Part shown: positions 8,078-15,807 of the stretch, piece by piece
Layout of the letters: every line of letters starts with the position of its first letter
Position numbering within the stretch: position 1 is the stretch's first letter
The notes under the pieces: model-generated
The model's database searches: none
Seen by the model: the letters and a program-made list of their open reading frames with translations, nothing else
Told to the model about the DNA's origin: nothing
Assembly (NCBI GenBank): GCA_035649275.1
Contig: DASRJW010000064.1
Span: forward strand, 1 to 38,161
Length of the DNA: 38,161 nt
Direction: 5' to 3'
Source: Candidatus Krumholzibacteriia bacterium
Lineage (GTDB): Bacteria > Krumholzibacteriota > Krumholzibacteriia > G020349025
Made by a program: the position numbers and the translations under genes

Positions 8078-8623
8078 ATGTCCCGTAAAGCTAAAGTCAT
8101 CGTACACAGCTTGTGCATCGCAGCCACGATGGCACTGTTCGGCACCGCCTGGTCGGTCACGGGCGACGCCTCTTTGTTCGTCGCCGGAGTGACGAACACG
8201 CCCACGCACTTCAACGTTCAGATCGGCGTGCCCGTCACCGTGGAGATCCACGGCGTTCCCACCCAGGAAGTGGGCAACCCGCTCCCTGCCACCATCGACG
8301 TCTGGGTCAAGAGCAGCCTCTTCGGCAACACCCAGCTCGTGGCGACCCGGATCGATGCTACGAGCAACTACAGCTTCACCTACACGCCGCCATCGATTGC
8401 GAATGGCGACGGATTCAATGCTTGCGGTACGACGACCGTGGCCTACAAGACCGTCGGCCGGATCGCCAACAACGACTACTGCGACGACGGGCTCAGGAAC
8501 GGCACCTTCGATGCCGGTTCGGGACTGCGCTTCGTCGACGGCAGTGGCAATCCTCTCACCTGCGAAACCGTGGGCGTGGCACCGAGTCCCTGGGGTAAGG
8601 TCAAGTCGCTCTACCGCGACTGA
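8078..8623 (+). CDS. Secreted protein of unknown function (181 aa)
   Basis: Starts at ATG 8078 after GGAGGA (8065-8070). The N-terminus MSRKAKVIVHSL followed by a hydrophobic run ending near GTAWSVTGDA is a typical signal peptide. The mature part is beta-rich in appearance (VTVEIHGVPTQEVGN, LPATIDVWVKSS, YSFTYTPPS), has few charged residues and contains four cysteines that could form two disulfides (ACGTTT, DYCDD, LTCETV). I do not recognise the family; it could be a small Ig-like or carbohydrate-binding fold. It stands alone, with its own leader upstream and a shared terminator downstream. Confidence 0.75.
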   Translation: MSRKAKVIVHSLCIAATMALFGTAWSVTGDASLFVAGVTNTPTHFNVQIGVPVTVEIHGVPTQEVGNPLPATIDVWVKSSLFGNTQLVATRIDATSNYSFTYTPPSIANGDGFNACGTTTVAYKTVGRIANNDYCDDGLRNGTFDAGSGLRFVDGSGNPLTCETVGVAPSPWGKVKSLYRD

Positions 8624-8665
8624 GCTGGTGCGACGGGACTCTTCCGGAAGAATTGCCGATGAAAA

Positions 8666-8697
8666 CGAGGCCGCTCGGAACGATCCGGGCGGCCTCG
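8666..8697. terminator. Bidirectional rho-independent terminator
   Basis: A 13-bp stem (8666-8678 with 8685-8697, one G-U pair) encloses the six-base loop aacgat. Read on the minus strand it is followed by GTTTTC, a good U-tract for the 314-aa gene ending at 8737. On the plus strand it lies 42 bases after the stop of the 181-aa protein and is followed by a weaker gaagttt. It separates the two convergent genes. Confidence 0.8.
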
Positions 8698-8736
8698 AAG
8701 TTTGTGCGCCTTTGCGACGTATGGATGGCTCTCTGG

Positions 8737-9681
8737 TTACCAGCGCGGCGACCGGGCGAAGCCGACCTCGCCGGTGTCGCGTTCCCACAGCCTGGCCGTG
8801 TCCGGGAAGATTCCGAGTTCCCGGAGGCTGCGGGCGTACTCGTAGCGGAGCACGATCGCGTCCGTGGCGGTGCGTTCCGGGTCGAACCACACCATCCGCA
8901 CCGGATCGCGCCTGCGGTCGCCCCAACCGGTGCCGGCGAAACCTTCCGACTCCTCCGTCAGACGCTCCGGCTCTGACTGTTGTGACGAGGGGGCGCTGGG
9001 CTTTGACTTTGCCGCGCCCACCTGGTCGCGGGCCCGTGCGTCGGCGCCAGCCGAGGCTTCGTCACGGGCGCTCTCGTCCGACGACTTTTGGCGGCGAGAG
9101 ATCTCATCGCTACGGTTGTACAGACGCACGCGGTCCACTTCGGCGAACGCCAGCACCCGGACCCAGCCCATGTCGCCGTTCGTCTGTCCGGTGCGACTCG
9201 CGTACGAGCGCTCCTCGTCCACGAAGAGGAAGCGCTGCACGTGCTCGAGCGAGGTGCGCCAGCCGCGGATCGTCGTCGTCTCCCAGGGATCGAGAACATA
9301 CATCGGCTCTTCCGGGGAGAGCGACGAGTGCTCGCCGTTCACCACGTTGAGACCATCCACCGTGATCAGGACGCCGATGCGGCGCGGGCTCAAGTTGCGC
9401 AGCTGGAGCGCATAGCTCCGGCCGCGGACGGCCTCGAAGTAGTAGCGTTCGTCGGCAGCCGTACGATAGAGGGGCGCGCGCTTGCCATCCATGCGCACCT
9501 CGACGCTCACGAGAGCGCCGCGGGCACTGCGATCTCGGCTCCAGCCAGAAATGTTCCGTTGCGCGTCGGCCTTGCCGGCGGCAGTGAGCGCTAGGAGAGC
9601 AGCGAAAACCATGACCCCCAGGTGCCGGGGGAACGAGTGCCGCGGCGAGGTTTCCGGCCGCGGGCGAAGTACGAGCGACAT
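8737..9681 (-). CDS. Secreted protein of unknown function (314 aa)
   Basis: Exported protein with a signal peptide (hydrophobic run HLGVMVFAALLALTAAG then KADAQ, a likely cleavage site). Start chosen at ATG 9681 because CCTCC (9688-9692, GGAGG on the coding strand) sits six bases upstream. The mature part begins with a beta-rich domain (SVEVRMDGKRAPLY, YALQLRNLSPRRIGVLITVDGLNVVNGE, YVLDPWETTTIRGWRTSLEHVQRF) followed by a low-complexity Ser/Ala/charged stretch and a C-terminal RYEYARSLRELGI segment. I recall similar unnamed secreted proteins in several environmental phyla but know no function. Single gene, convergent with the 181-aa secreted protein and separated from it by a terminator. Confidence 0.75.
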   Translation of the reverse strand: MSLVLRPRPETSPRHSFPRHLGVMVFAALLALTAAGKADAQRNISGWSRDRSARGALVSVEVRMDGKRAPLYRTAADERYYFEAVRGRSYALQLRNLSPRRIGVLITVDGLNVVNGEHSSLSPEEPMYVLDPWETTTIRGWRTSLEHVQRFLFVDEERSYASRTGQTNGDMGWVRVLAFAEVDRVRLYNRSDEISRRQKSSDESARDEASAGADARARDQVGAAKSKPSAPSSQQSEPERLTEESEGFAGTGWGDRRRDPVRMVWFDPERTATDAIVLRYEYARSLRELGIFPDTARLWERDTGEVGFARSPRW

Positions 9682-9865
9682 GACCATCCTCCAGACCTGG
9701 GGACCGGGCGGGGTCCCGCGTTCGAGAGAGATACCGGTCCGCACCGCTCCTATTCCCGGGGCCTGGCAGCGCGGCGACCGCGGGTGGGCTGCATGGAAAA
9801 GTGGGAATCTCGGGGAAGCACGAGAAGCCGGAAGACCTTTATACTGACCGCCTCGGGAGGATGCC

Positions 9866-11146
9866 GTGGCGGTGGCGACGCTCATCTTTCTCCTCACCTA
9901 TCTCCTCATCGGTCTCCAGCGCCTGCCGCGCTTGCACCTCGGGCGCCCGGCGGGAGCCATGCTGGGCGCCGTGGCCATGGTTCTCTGCGGCGTCCTCGAC
10001 TTCGAGACGGCGAAGCGCGCCATCGACCTCGACACCCTCTTGTTCCTCCTGGGGATGATGATCGTCCTCGCCTACCTCGAACTCTCCGGCTTCTTCGAGA
10101 TCCTGGAGCGCCGCATCATGGGCTACGCGCGCAGCCCGCGCTGGCTCCTGCTCCTCGTCATGGGTTCCTCGTCGCTGCTCTCGGCGCTCTTCATGAACGA
10201 CACGATTTGTCTGCTCTTCACGCCCGTCGTGGTGCGTGTGACCAAGCGCCTGGAGCTGCCAACCGTGCCGTACCTCATCGGTCTCGCCGCGGCCGCGAAC
10301 ATCGGCAGTGCATGCACCATCGTCGGCAACCCGCAGAACGCCCTCATCGCCGTTCGCTCCGGCCTGGGTTTCCTGCCCTTCGCGGCGCGCCTGTGGCCGG
10401 TGTCTCTCTTCGGGAGCGCTGTCGCGGCGGGCCTCCTCTGCTGGATGTACCGCCGCCAGATCACCGGAGCGCCCCTCGTCGTCCCGCCCCCGCGCGAGCC
10501 GCAGTCGCCGCAACGCTGGATGCTCGTCTCCAGCTTGCTCGCAGGCCTGGGGATGACGGTGGCGCTCGCCTGCGGGGTGCCGCCGGCAGCGGCGGCGATG
10601 AGCGCAGCGGCAGCCGTCGTGATCGCCGGGGCGACGCGACCGCGGACGGCGCTGCAGAAGGTGGATTGGAGTCTGCTCCTCCTCTTCGGCGGTCTCTTCA
10701 TCGTCATGCGTGGCGTGGAGCAAGCAGGTCTGGCGGACGAGGCGGTGGCGCGCGTGGCCGGGAACCTGGAAGGCGGCGACGGCCGCTCCTTGGCGCGCCT
10801 CGGCGTGGCGGTGACGCTTCTCTCACAAGCGGTGAGCAATGTGCCGGCGGTGATGTTCTTCGTACCGACACTGGAGGCCATGGATGGACCTGGAGGTCCA
10901 CTGGGCGCATTGGCACGCGCGCTCGGAGTGGGCGGCGGGGGCGCCGGCGATCTCTGGCTCGGGCTCGCGGCGTTCTCCACCCTCGCAGGGAACCTGACGA
11001 TCATCGGCTCCGTCGCCAACGTCATCGTTTTCGAGACAGCACGCCGCGACGGCGTCGAGGTGGGCTTCCGTGAATACTTCCGCGTCGGGCTCCCGGTCAC
11101 CCTGGCGACGCTCGTCCTCGCCTGGCTGGTCCTCCTGCGCGGCTGA
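9866..11146 (+). CDS. ArsB/NhaD/CitM-superfamily ion permease
   Basis: 426-residue polytopic inner-membrane protein with about eleven hydrophobic segments in two halves. Each half carries an Asn/Gly-rich hairpin motif: ACTIVGNPQNALIA in the first and AGNLTIIGSVANVIVFE in the second. These are hallmarks of the ion transporter superfamily that includes ArsB, the SLC13/DASS carriers and NhaD. Substrate could be arsenite, a divalent anion or Na+/H+; no arsenic-resistance genes are nearby, so I leave it open. It starts with GTG 9866, preceded by GGGAGG at suitable distance. Single-gene unit between divergent and convergent neighbours. Confidence 0.85.
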   Translation: MAVATLIFLLTYLLIGLQRLPRLHLGRPAGAMLGAVAMVLCGVLDFETAKRAIDLDTLLFLLGMMIVLAYLELSGFFEILERRIMGYARSPRWLLLLVMGSSSLLSALFMNDTICLLFTPVVVRVTKRLELPTVPYLIGLAAAANIGSACTIVGNPQNALIAVRSGLGFLPFAARLWPVSLFGSAVAAGLLCWMYRRQITGAPLVVPPPREPQSPQRWMLVSSLLAGLGMTVALACGVPPAAAAMSAAAAVVIAGATRPRTALQKVDWSLLLLFGGLFIVMRGVEQAGLADEAVARVAGNLEGGDGRSLARLGVAVTLLSQAVSNVPAVMFFVPTLEAMDGPGGPLGALARALGVGGGGAGDLWLGLAAFSTLAGNLTIIGSVANVIVFETARRDGVEVGFREYFRVGLPVTLATLVLAWLVLLRG

Positions 11147-11170
11147 GCCGCTGCGCCTGCGGTTCGGTCG

Positions 11171-11208
11171 CCTCACGGCTTCCACCTGCGCAGGTGGAGT
11201 CCTCACGG
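11171..11208. repeat. Perfect 18-bp palindrome between direct repeats
   Basis: Bases 11181-11198 are a perfect palindrome (TCCACCTGC and its complement). It is flanked by the direct repeat cctcacgg at 11171-11178 and 11201-11208, 30 bases apart. It lies in the 102-base gap between two convergent genes. As RNA it would form a 7-bp stem with a GCGC loop but has no U-tract on either side, so it is a weak terminator at best and could equally be a protein-binding site. Confidence 0.6.
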
Positions 11209-11248
11209 GAGTCGTGCGATACGGCTCGGATCGTAGCGTACAGTGCGA

Positions 11249-12283
11249 TCAAGGAAGGGGCGCGGTGCCGATCAGCTCGTAGCGTGTGTCGCCGATACCC
11301 GTGTTGGGCGGATCGCCCACGCCGACGATACTGCGCTCGTAACCTCCCACAGGGCCGATCGTGGGCGCGTACAGGATCAAACCGTAATCGAAGATCCGCG
11401 TGAAGCCGACATCGGTCCCCATCGAGTCCACGACCGTACCGATCCCGTAATCCACCAGATAGAGCACCTCGAGGGCCTTCTCGAAAACGCCGGCTGGCCC
11501 CTGCACCGTCCGCGGCGCCCGGAGACGGGCATGCAGGAAGACGTCGTCCGCCAGCACGGGCACGAGCTGATGGGTGAACTCGTGTCCGGGGGTCAGGTTT
11601 CGCTCCAGGAACTTCCAGGCGAGGAGCAGATCGAGTACACCGTAATTCCCAATGTGCTCGCTGGTCTTCTCGAAGGCGCCCCCGTGCAGGAGGAGGGGTA
11701 GCCAGACCTCATCCAAACGAGGCGGCGTGTTCGTCCCGGAAGCCTGCCGCGCCGCCAGCTCTGGATGCACCGCCGCCAAGCGCGGGCGTAGATCGGGACG
11801 GGCTCGGGCGAGACGCTGCAGGAATGTCGTCTGCGAGTTGGCCACTTCGGTCCACGAGCCAGCGTTCGCGCCCGAGGTCGCTACCGGTTGGGGCGACGGC
11901 TGAGAGAGGTAGAGTTCCTCGCGAAGATTCTGCCCGCGGGCGCCTGAAGGGGTCACGAGCGAGTCGTCGAACACTAGCCGGAAGATGCCGCTGTCGATGA
12001 CGGTGTTGGCGCCAATGGGATGGGAGAGGACGAGCACTTCCACGTCATCCAGGGTCACCGGCGGCACCTGGGAGACGGAATCGTAGACGGTGAATGTGGG
12101 AATGTCCCAGAGCCGTGGCTGGAGAGAATAGGTCCAAGAGCGGCCATCGTCGTTGGGCCACAGGTTCTCCAGGGTGGGATCAGGAGGTGGCGTCGTCCCC
12201 ACCGGCGTGTCCTCCTCGCAGGCCCAGACGAAGCCGAGGCAAGCGAGGACGAGAAGAAGACGTTCCGAGCGCGCGGGGAGCAT
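11249..12283 (-). CDS. Putative lipoprotein of unknown function (344 aa)
   Basis: The N-terminus MLPARSERLL plus a hydrophobic run ends in FVWAC, with C22 followed by EEDTP, as in mature lipoproteins; the Trp at -2 makes the lipobox imperfect. The rest is hydrophilic with beta-rich stretches (WPNDDGRSWTYSLQ near the start, DDVEVLVLSHPIG, VLYLVDYGIGTVVDS, FTRIFDYGLILYAP). The opening 'WPNDDGRSWTY' and closing 'YGLILYAP' elements resemble those of other surface lipoproteins of unknown role. ATG 12283 has GGAGG six bases upstream. The gene follows the scramblase-like gene by 17 bases on the same strand, so the two are probably co-transcribed. Confidence 0.7.
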   Translation of the reverse strand: MLPARSERLLLVLACLGFVWACEEDTPVGTTPPPDPTLENLWPNDDGRSWTYSLQPRLWDIPTFTVYDSVSQVPPVTLDDVEVLVLSHPIGANTVIDSGIFRLVFDDSLVTPSGARGQNLREELYLSQPSPQPVATSGANAGSWTEVANSQTTFLQRLARARPDLRPRLAAVHPELAARQASGTNTPPRLDEVWLPLLLHGGAFEKTSEHIGNYGVLDLLLAWKFLERNLTPGHEFTHQLVPVLADDVFLHARLRAPRTVQGPAGVFEKALEVLYLVDYGIGTVVDSMGTDVGFTRIFDYGLILYAPTIGPVGGYERSIVGVGDPPNTGIGDTRYELIGTAPLP

Positions 12284-12300
12284 CCTGCACCTCCGGACCT

Positions 12301-12897
12301 TCAACGGCTGCTCTCGAAGTGGGCGAAATCGATCAAGAAGGTGGCGCCCAGGAGGATCGCCTTCGTCGTCGCATCGAAGCCGGCAGGGAAGGAGATCCCG
12401 AAAGTGTCGGCCTCGGTGAACCCCTCACGCAGGATGCCGCCCCAGCGCTTGCCGATCCTGCCGAGGGTGCGTCCGTCCTGGCGTACTTCGAAAGTCCACG
12501 GGTGCAGGAGCGGGCCGTAGAGCTGGCAGATCTCGCGGCCTGTGGCGTCGAACACGGAGTAGATCCGCCGCAAAAAAGAGAAGCGGCGCTGTACCCGGCC
12601 GAGCGCGCGGCCGGTGACGTCGGCCACTTGGATCTCGGTGAAATAGAACCGGAACGGCCGGTAGAGCTGCAGCATGGTCCTGTCGTCCGGAGTGGAAAGC
12701 GCCATACGGAACGGGCGCCAGGAGCGGAGGAGTAAGCGCGTGAGGAAGGAGCCGCCCACCTCCTGGGCGCGGAGCATCTCCTGGCCATCGGCCCCGAAGA
12801 CGCGGTACTTGTTGCGGCGCTCGAGTTCGGTGAGGATCTCGCCCCATTCCTTCTTCTGCACCACCACCAGTTCTTTCGCCTGTTGCAGGAGTTGCAT
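12301..12897 (-). CDS. Phospholipid scramblase / LURP-one-related protein
   Basis: 198-residue protein with the tubby-like barrel pattern of the scramblase/LURP-one family. It has an N-terminal strand (ELVVVQKKEWGEILTELE), a central RPFRFYFTEIQVAD stretch, repeated strand signatures (YRVFGADGQEML, IYSVFDATGREICQLYG, WTFEVRQDGRTLGRI) and a hydrophobic C-terminal helix (ATTKAILLGATFLIDFAHF). In eukaryotes family members move or bind membrane lipids; bacterial functions are largely untested. ATG 12897 is preferred because family proteins start close to this point; a GTG at 12909 is possible. The frame stays open a long way upstream into the aldo/keto reductase region, which I regard as a GC-rich artefact. 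First gene of a likely two-gene unit with the lipoprotein. Confidence 0.75.
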   Translation of the reverse strand: MQLLQQAKELVVVQKKEWGEILTELERRNKYRVFGADGQEMLRAQEVGGSFLTRLLLRSWRPFRMALSTPDDRTMLQLYRPFRFYFTEIQVADVTGRALGRVQRRFSFLRRIYSVFDATGREICQLYGPLLHPWTFEVRQDGRTLGRIGKRWGGILREGFTEADTFGISFPAGFDATTKAILLGATFLIDFAHFESSR

Positions 12898-13026
12898 GGC
12901 CTCTTTCACCCCCGGTTGCGCCACCCTGAGTCGGCCCCGAGCGGCCGCACACGCCCTGGCGAAAGCGCCCCCGCTTCCGCTCCGGTAGGATAGTGAGGCT
13001 GGAGGGCGAGGGCAACGGAGGGGAAT

Positions 13027-13860
13027 GTGCGCACCGTCGAGACCCGCACGGGGGCCACGCTCCCGGTGCTCGGCCAGGGGACCTGGGAGATGGGGGCGCG
13101 CCGGCGGGAGCGTCAGCGTGATATCGCGGCGCTGCAGCTCGGCTTCGATCTCGGTCTCACGCTCGTCGACACGGCAGAGATGTACGCTGATGGGGGTGCC
13201 GAGGAGGTGGTGGCGGCAGCGAGCCGCGGTCGGCGCGATCGCCTCTTCCTCGTGACCAAGGTGCTCCCGAGCAACGCCTCTCGACGCGGCACGATGGCAG
13301 CTGCAGAGGCCAGCTTGCGCCGCTTGCAGACCGACTGGATCGATCTCTACTTGCTGCACTGGGAGGGCTCGCATCCGCTGGAGGACACCCTGGAGGCATT
13401 CGCGCTCCTGCAACGCCAGGGCAAGATCCGCCATTACGGCGTCAGCAACTTCGACATGGACTGGATGCGAGCGGTCGAGGCAGTGCCCGAAGGCGCTGGC
13501 GTGGCCGTCAATCAGGTGTTCTACAACCTCCATCGCCGTGGCATCGAGCGCAACCTGCTGCCCTGGTGCGTCGAGCGCGGCATCGCCATCATGGCTTACA
13601 CGCCCCTCGATCAGGGGCGGCTGGTGCGGAAGCGCGCTCTCGTGCAGGTGGCGCAACGCCACGGCGTCAGTCCGGCGCAGATCGCCATCGCCTGGACGCT
13701 CCGTCTCCCCGGCGTGGTCACCATCGTCAAGTCCGCAACAACCGAGTACGTGCGCGAAAATGCTGCGGCGGCGGACATGGTCCTCGGCGCCGAGGACCTG
13801 CGCGAGCTCGACGACGCCTTCCCCTGCCCCGATCACGACGTGCCACTCGAAACGGTCTAG
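13027..13860 (+). CDS. Aldo/keto reductase
   Basis: NADPH-dependent reductase of the AKR superfamily, 277 residues, a TIM barrel. The catalytic tetrad is visible: D48 and Y53 in VDTAEMYADGG, K78 in VTKVLPSNAS and H111 in YLLHWEG. The cofactor-binding end is IVKSATTEYVREN. The GTG start at 13027 follows GGAGGGG; an ATG two bases earlier is out of frame. The gene is divergent from the scramblase-like gene and convergent with the M48 protease: the two stop codons share the four bases CTAG (13857-13860). Substrate not predictable; similar proteins reduce 2,5-diketogluconate or small aldehydes. Confidence 0.92.
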   Translation: MRTVETRTGATLPVLGQGTWEMGARRRERQRDIAALQLGFDLGLTLVDTAEMYADGGAEEVVAAASRGRRDRLFLVTKVLPSNASRRGTMAAAEASLRRLQTDWIDLYLLHWEGSHPLEDTLEAFALLQRQGKIRHYGVSNFDMDWMRAVEAVPEGAGVAVNQVFYNLHRRGIERNLLPWCVERGIAIMAYTPLDQGRLVRKRALVQVAQRHGVSPAQIAIAWTLRLPGVVTIVKSATTEYVRENAAAADMVLGAEDLRELDDAFPCPDHDVPLETV

Positions 13861-15098
13861 GACGTCGCCTGCAGCCGTCGGAGGCGCTCCACCACCGGCG
13901 GGTGGGAGAAATAGAAGGTCGCGTAGAGCGGGTGTGGGTGCAGGTTCTGCAAGTTCTCCCGCGCCAGCTTGGCGAGGGCGGAGGCGAGGTCCTGCGGCTG
14001 CCTCGTGAGAGCGACGGCGAAACGATCGGCCTGCCATTCGTGGCGGCGGGAGAGGGCGCTCCCGAGCGGCGTCAGAGGGAAAGCGAGGAGCGAGCCGAGG
14101 ACAGCGAGAAGCAGTGCACGGGAATAGAAGGAAGCCTGCTCCAAGCCCACGAGAGCAGGGATCCATTCCGCACCGAGACTGAGCCAAGCGGCGTAGAGAA
14201 CCGCGAGCACCAGTGCCTCGGTCACGACGAGGCGCTGCAGCACGTGTCGCAGCTTCCAGTGGCCGGCCTCGTGCGCCAGTACCGCCAGGATCTCGGCGGG
14301 CTCCATCTGTTGCAATAAGGTGTCGAAGAGGACGATCCGCTTCACCCTCCCGAGGCCGGTGAAATAGGCGTTCGAGTGCGTGCTGCGCCTTGACGCATCC
14401 ACCTGGAAGACGCGGCGCGCCACGAGCCCGGCGCGTCCGAGGAGCTCGCGGATGGCGTCCTCCAGCCCAGCGACTCGGAGCGGCTCGAACTTGAAGAAGA
14501 GCGGCTCGATGAGGACTGGCGAGAGGTAGAGGAGGAAAACACTCACCACGAGGAAGAAGGTCCACACCCAGAGCCACCACCAGGTGGGGCTCCAGCGCAC
14601 GAGGACGAGGGCGCCACCGACCAGCAGGCCACCGATCGCGAGACCGAGGAGCAGGCTCTTCACCTGATCACTCAGCCACAGCCGGGTGCTCATCCGATTG
14701 AAGCCGAAGCGCTTCTCCACCTGGAAATGCTCGACCAGTTCGAAGGGGATCCGCAGCACGCTCGCTGCGAGGAAGAGGAGGAAGAAGAACAACATCCCGC
14801 CGCCCAGGAAGGAAGGTGCGTGCGCGGCCACCCAGCCGTCGAAGGCACCGAGGCCGCCTCCGAAGAGGAAGATTCCCAGCACGATGTTCTCCACCGCGAG
14901 CTCCACCGTACCGAGGCGGGACCGTTCGACGGTGTAGCGCGCGATGCGCTCGAGACGCTCGGGCTCCACGACGCCCTCGAGCTCGGGAGGCACGTGGCTG
15001 CCGTGACGGCGCAGGTGACGGAGGTTGAGCCAGCGCAGCAGGAGCGTCGACGCCAGCACCGCCAGGAAAGCGGCGAGGAGGAGCGTGGCAGGTTTCAC
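13857..15098 (-). CDS. M48 family (Ste24/CAAX-protease-like) membrane metalloprotease
   Basis: Integral-membrane zinc endopeptidase of family M48A, 413 residues with about seven membrane segments. The zinc motif HEAGH is at 276-280 and the third ligand is E354 in RRHEWQADRFA. The upstream STHSNAYFTGLG signature is typical of Ste24 and HtpX relatives. In eukaryotes Ste24 processes prenylated proteins and clears blocked translocons; in bacteria a membrane protein quality-control role is the usual proposal. It starts with GTG 15098, which overlaps the TGA of the upstream glycosyltransferase (GTGA), so the two are translationally coupled. Confidence 0.9.
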   Translation of the reverse strand: MKPATLLLAAFLAVLASTLLLRWLNLRHLRRHGSHVPPELEGVVEPERLERIARYTVERSRLGTVELAVENIVLGIFLFGGGLGAFDGWVAAHAPSFLGGGMLFFFLLFLAASVLRIPFELVEHFQVEKRFGFNRMSTRLWLSDQVKSLLLGLAIGGLLVGGALVLVRWSPTWWWLWVWTFFLVVSVFLLYLSPVLIEPLFFKFEPLRVAGLEDAIRELLGRAGLVARRVFQVDASRRSTHSNAYFTGLGRVKRIVLFDTLLQQMEPAEILAVLAHEAGHWKLRHVLQRLVVTEALVLAVLYAAWLSLGAEWIPALVGLEQASFYSRALLLAVLGSLLAFPLTPLGSALSRRHEWQADRFAVALTRQPQDLASALAKLARENLQNLHPHPLYATFYFSHPPVVERLRRLQATS

Positions 15099-15784
15099 GG
15101 GCGAGCGGACCGCGTGGCCCGATGCGTCTGCCAGACGACGCGAAAGAAATGTTTCACGTGGTGCCCCCGGCGGATGTGGCTCTTCTCGCCGGCGTAGATG
15201 GTGCGGATGGGGACCCAGTCGAGGACGAAGCCGCGGCGCACGCAGACCACGATCATCTCCACCTCGAATTCGAAGCCGGCTTCTTGGCTCTGCAGCAGCG
15301 CCTCCATGAGTCGGCCGCGCAGCAGCCGGTACCCCGATTGGTTGTCGGGAACGTGCTGGCCGATTGCCCAGGAGAAGACGTGCCGGCCCACGGAGTTGGC
15401 GAAGCGCCGCACCGGGGGCATGTGGCGGAAGTCGCGGCTGCCGATGATGAGATCGGCGCCACGCTCTCGATAGCGTTGCAGAAAAGCCGGGATCTCCGCC
15501 GGATCGTGCTGGCCGTCGGCGTCGAGGGTCAGCACCGCGTCGTAGCCGTGGTCGAGGGCATAGCGGAAGCCGTCGCGGAGTCCCATGCCTTTGCCGCCGT
15601 TCTGGGGCCGCCGGTAGAGCTGGGCACCGGCGGCTTCGGCGTGGGCGGCGGTGTCGTCGGTGGAGCCGTCGTCGACGACGAGCACGGGCAAGTGCCGGCG
15701 CGCGCCCTCGACGACGCCGCGGACGCGGGCGCCCTCGTTGTACGCCGGCACGAGGGCGAGGATCTTGTCAGGCGAGGCGCTCAT
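15095..15784 (-). CDS. Family 2 glycosyltransferase (dolichol/polyprenyl-phosphate sugar synthase-like)
   Basis: Cytoplasmic GT-A fold glycosyltransferase, 229 residues. It shows VPAYNE (12-17), the nucleotide-binding DDGSTDDT (38-45) and the metal-binding DADGQHD (88-94). The C-terminal IRTIYAGEKSHIRR stretch is common in the DPM1/ArnC-like group that loads a sugar onto a lipid phosphate. No C-terminal membrane domain is present. It begins at ATG 15784 after a GAGGG sequence and overlaps the M48 protease by four bases. The coupling suggests both act on envelope components. The donor sugar is unknown. Confidence 0.9.
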   Translation of the reverse strand: MSASPDKILALVPAYNEGARVRGVVEGARRHLPVLVVDDGSTDDTAAHAEAAGAQLYRRPQNGGKGMGLRDGFRYALDHGYDAVLTLDADGQHDPAEIPAFLQRYRERGADLIIGSRDFRHMPPVRRFANSVGRHVFSWAIGQHVPDNQSGYRLLRGRLMEALLQSQEAGFEFEVEMIVVCVRRGFVLDWVPIRTIYAGEKSHIRRGHHVKHFFRVVWQTHRATRSARP

Positions 15785-15807
15785 GCTACCCTCAGGTCGG
15801 AGGCATC

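Noticed and set aside
9866-11146. Arsenite efflux pump ArsB assignment
   Set aside because: Superfamily motifs fit, but no arsR, arsC or arsA is nearby and other members of the superfamily carry different ions, so the narrower name is not supported.
12898-14580. Long N-terminal extension of the scramblase-like gene
   Set aside because: It would run antisense through the aldo/keto reductase and into the M48 gene; there is no ribosome site and no homology in the extension.
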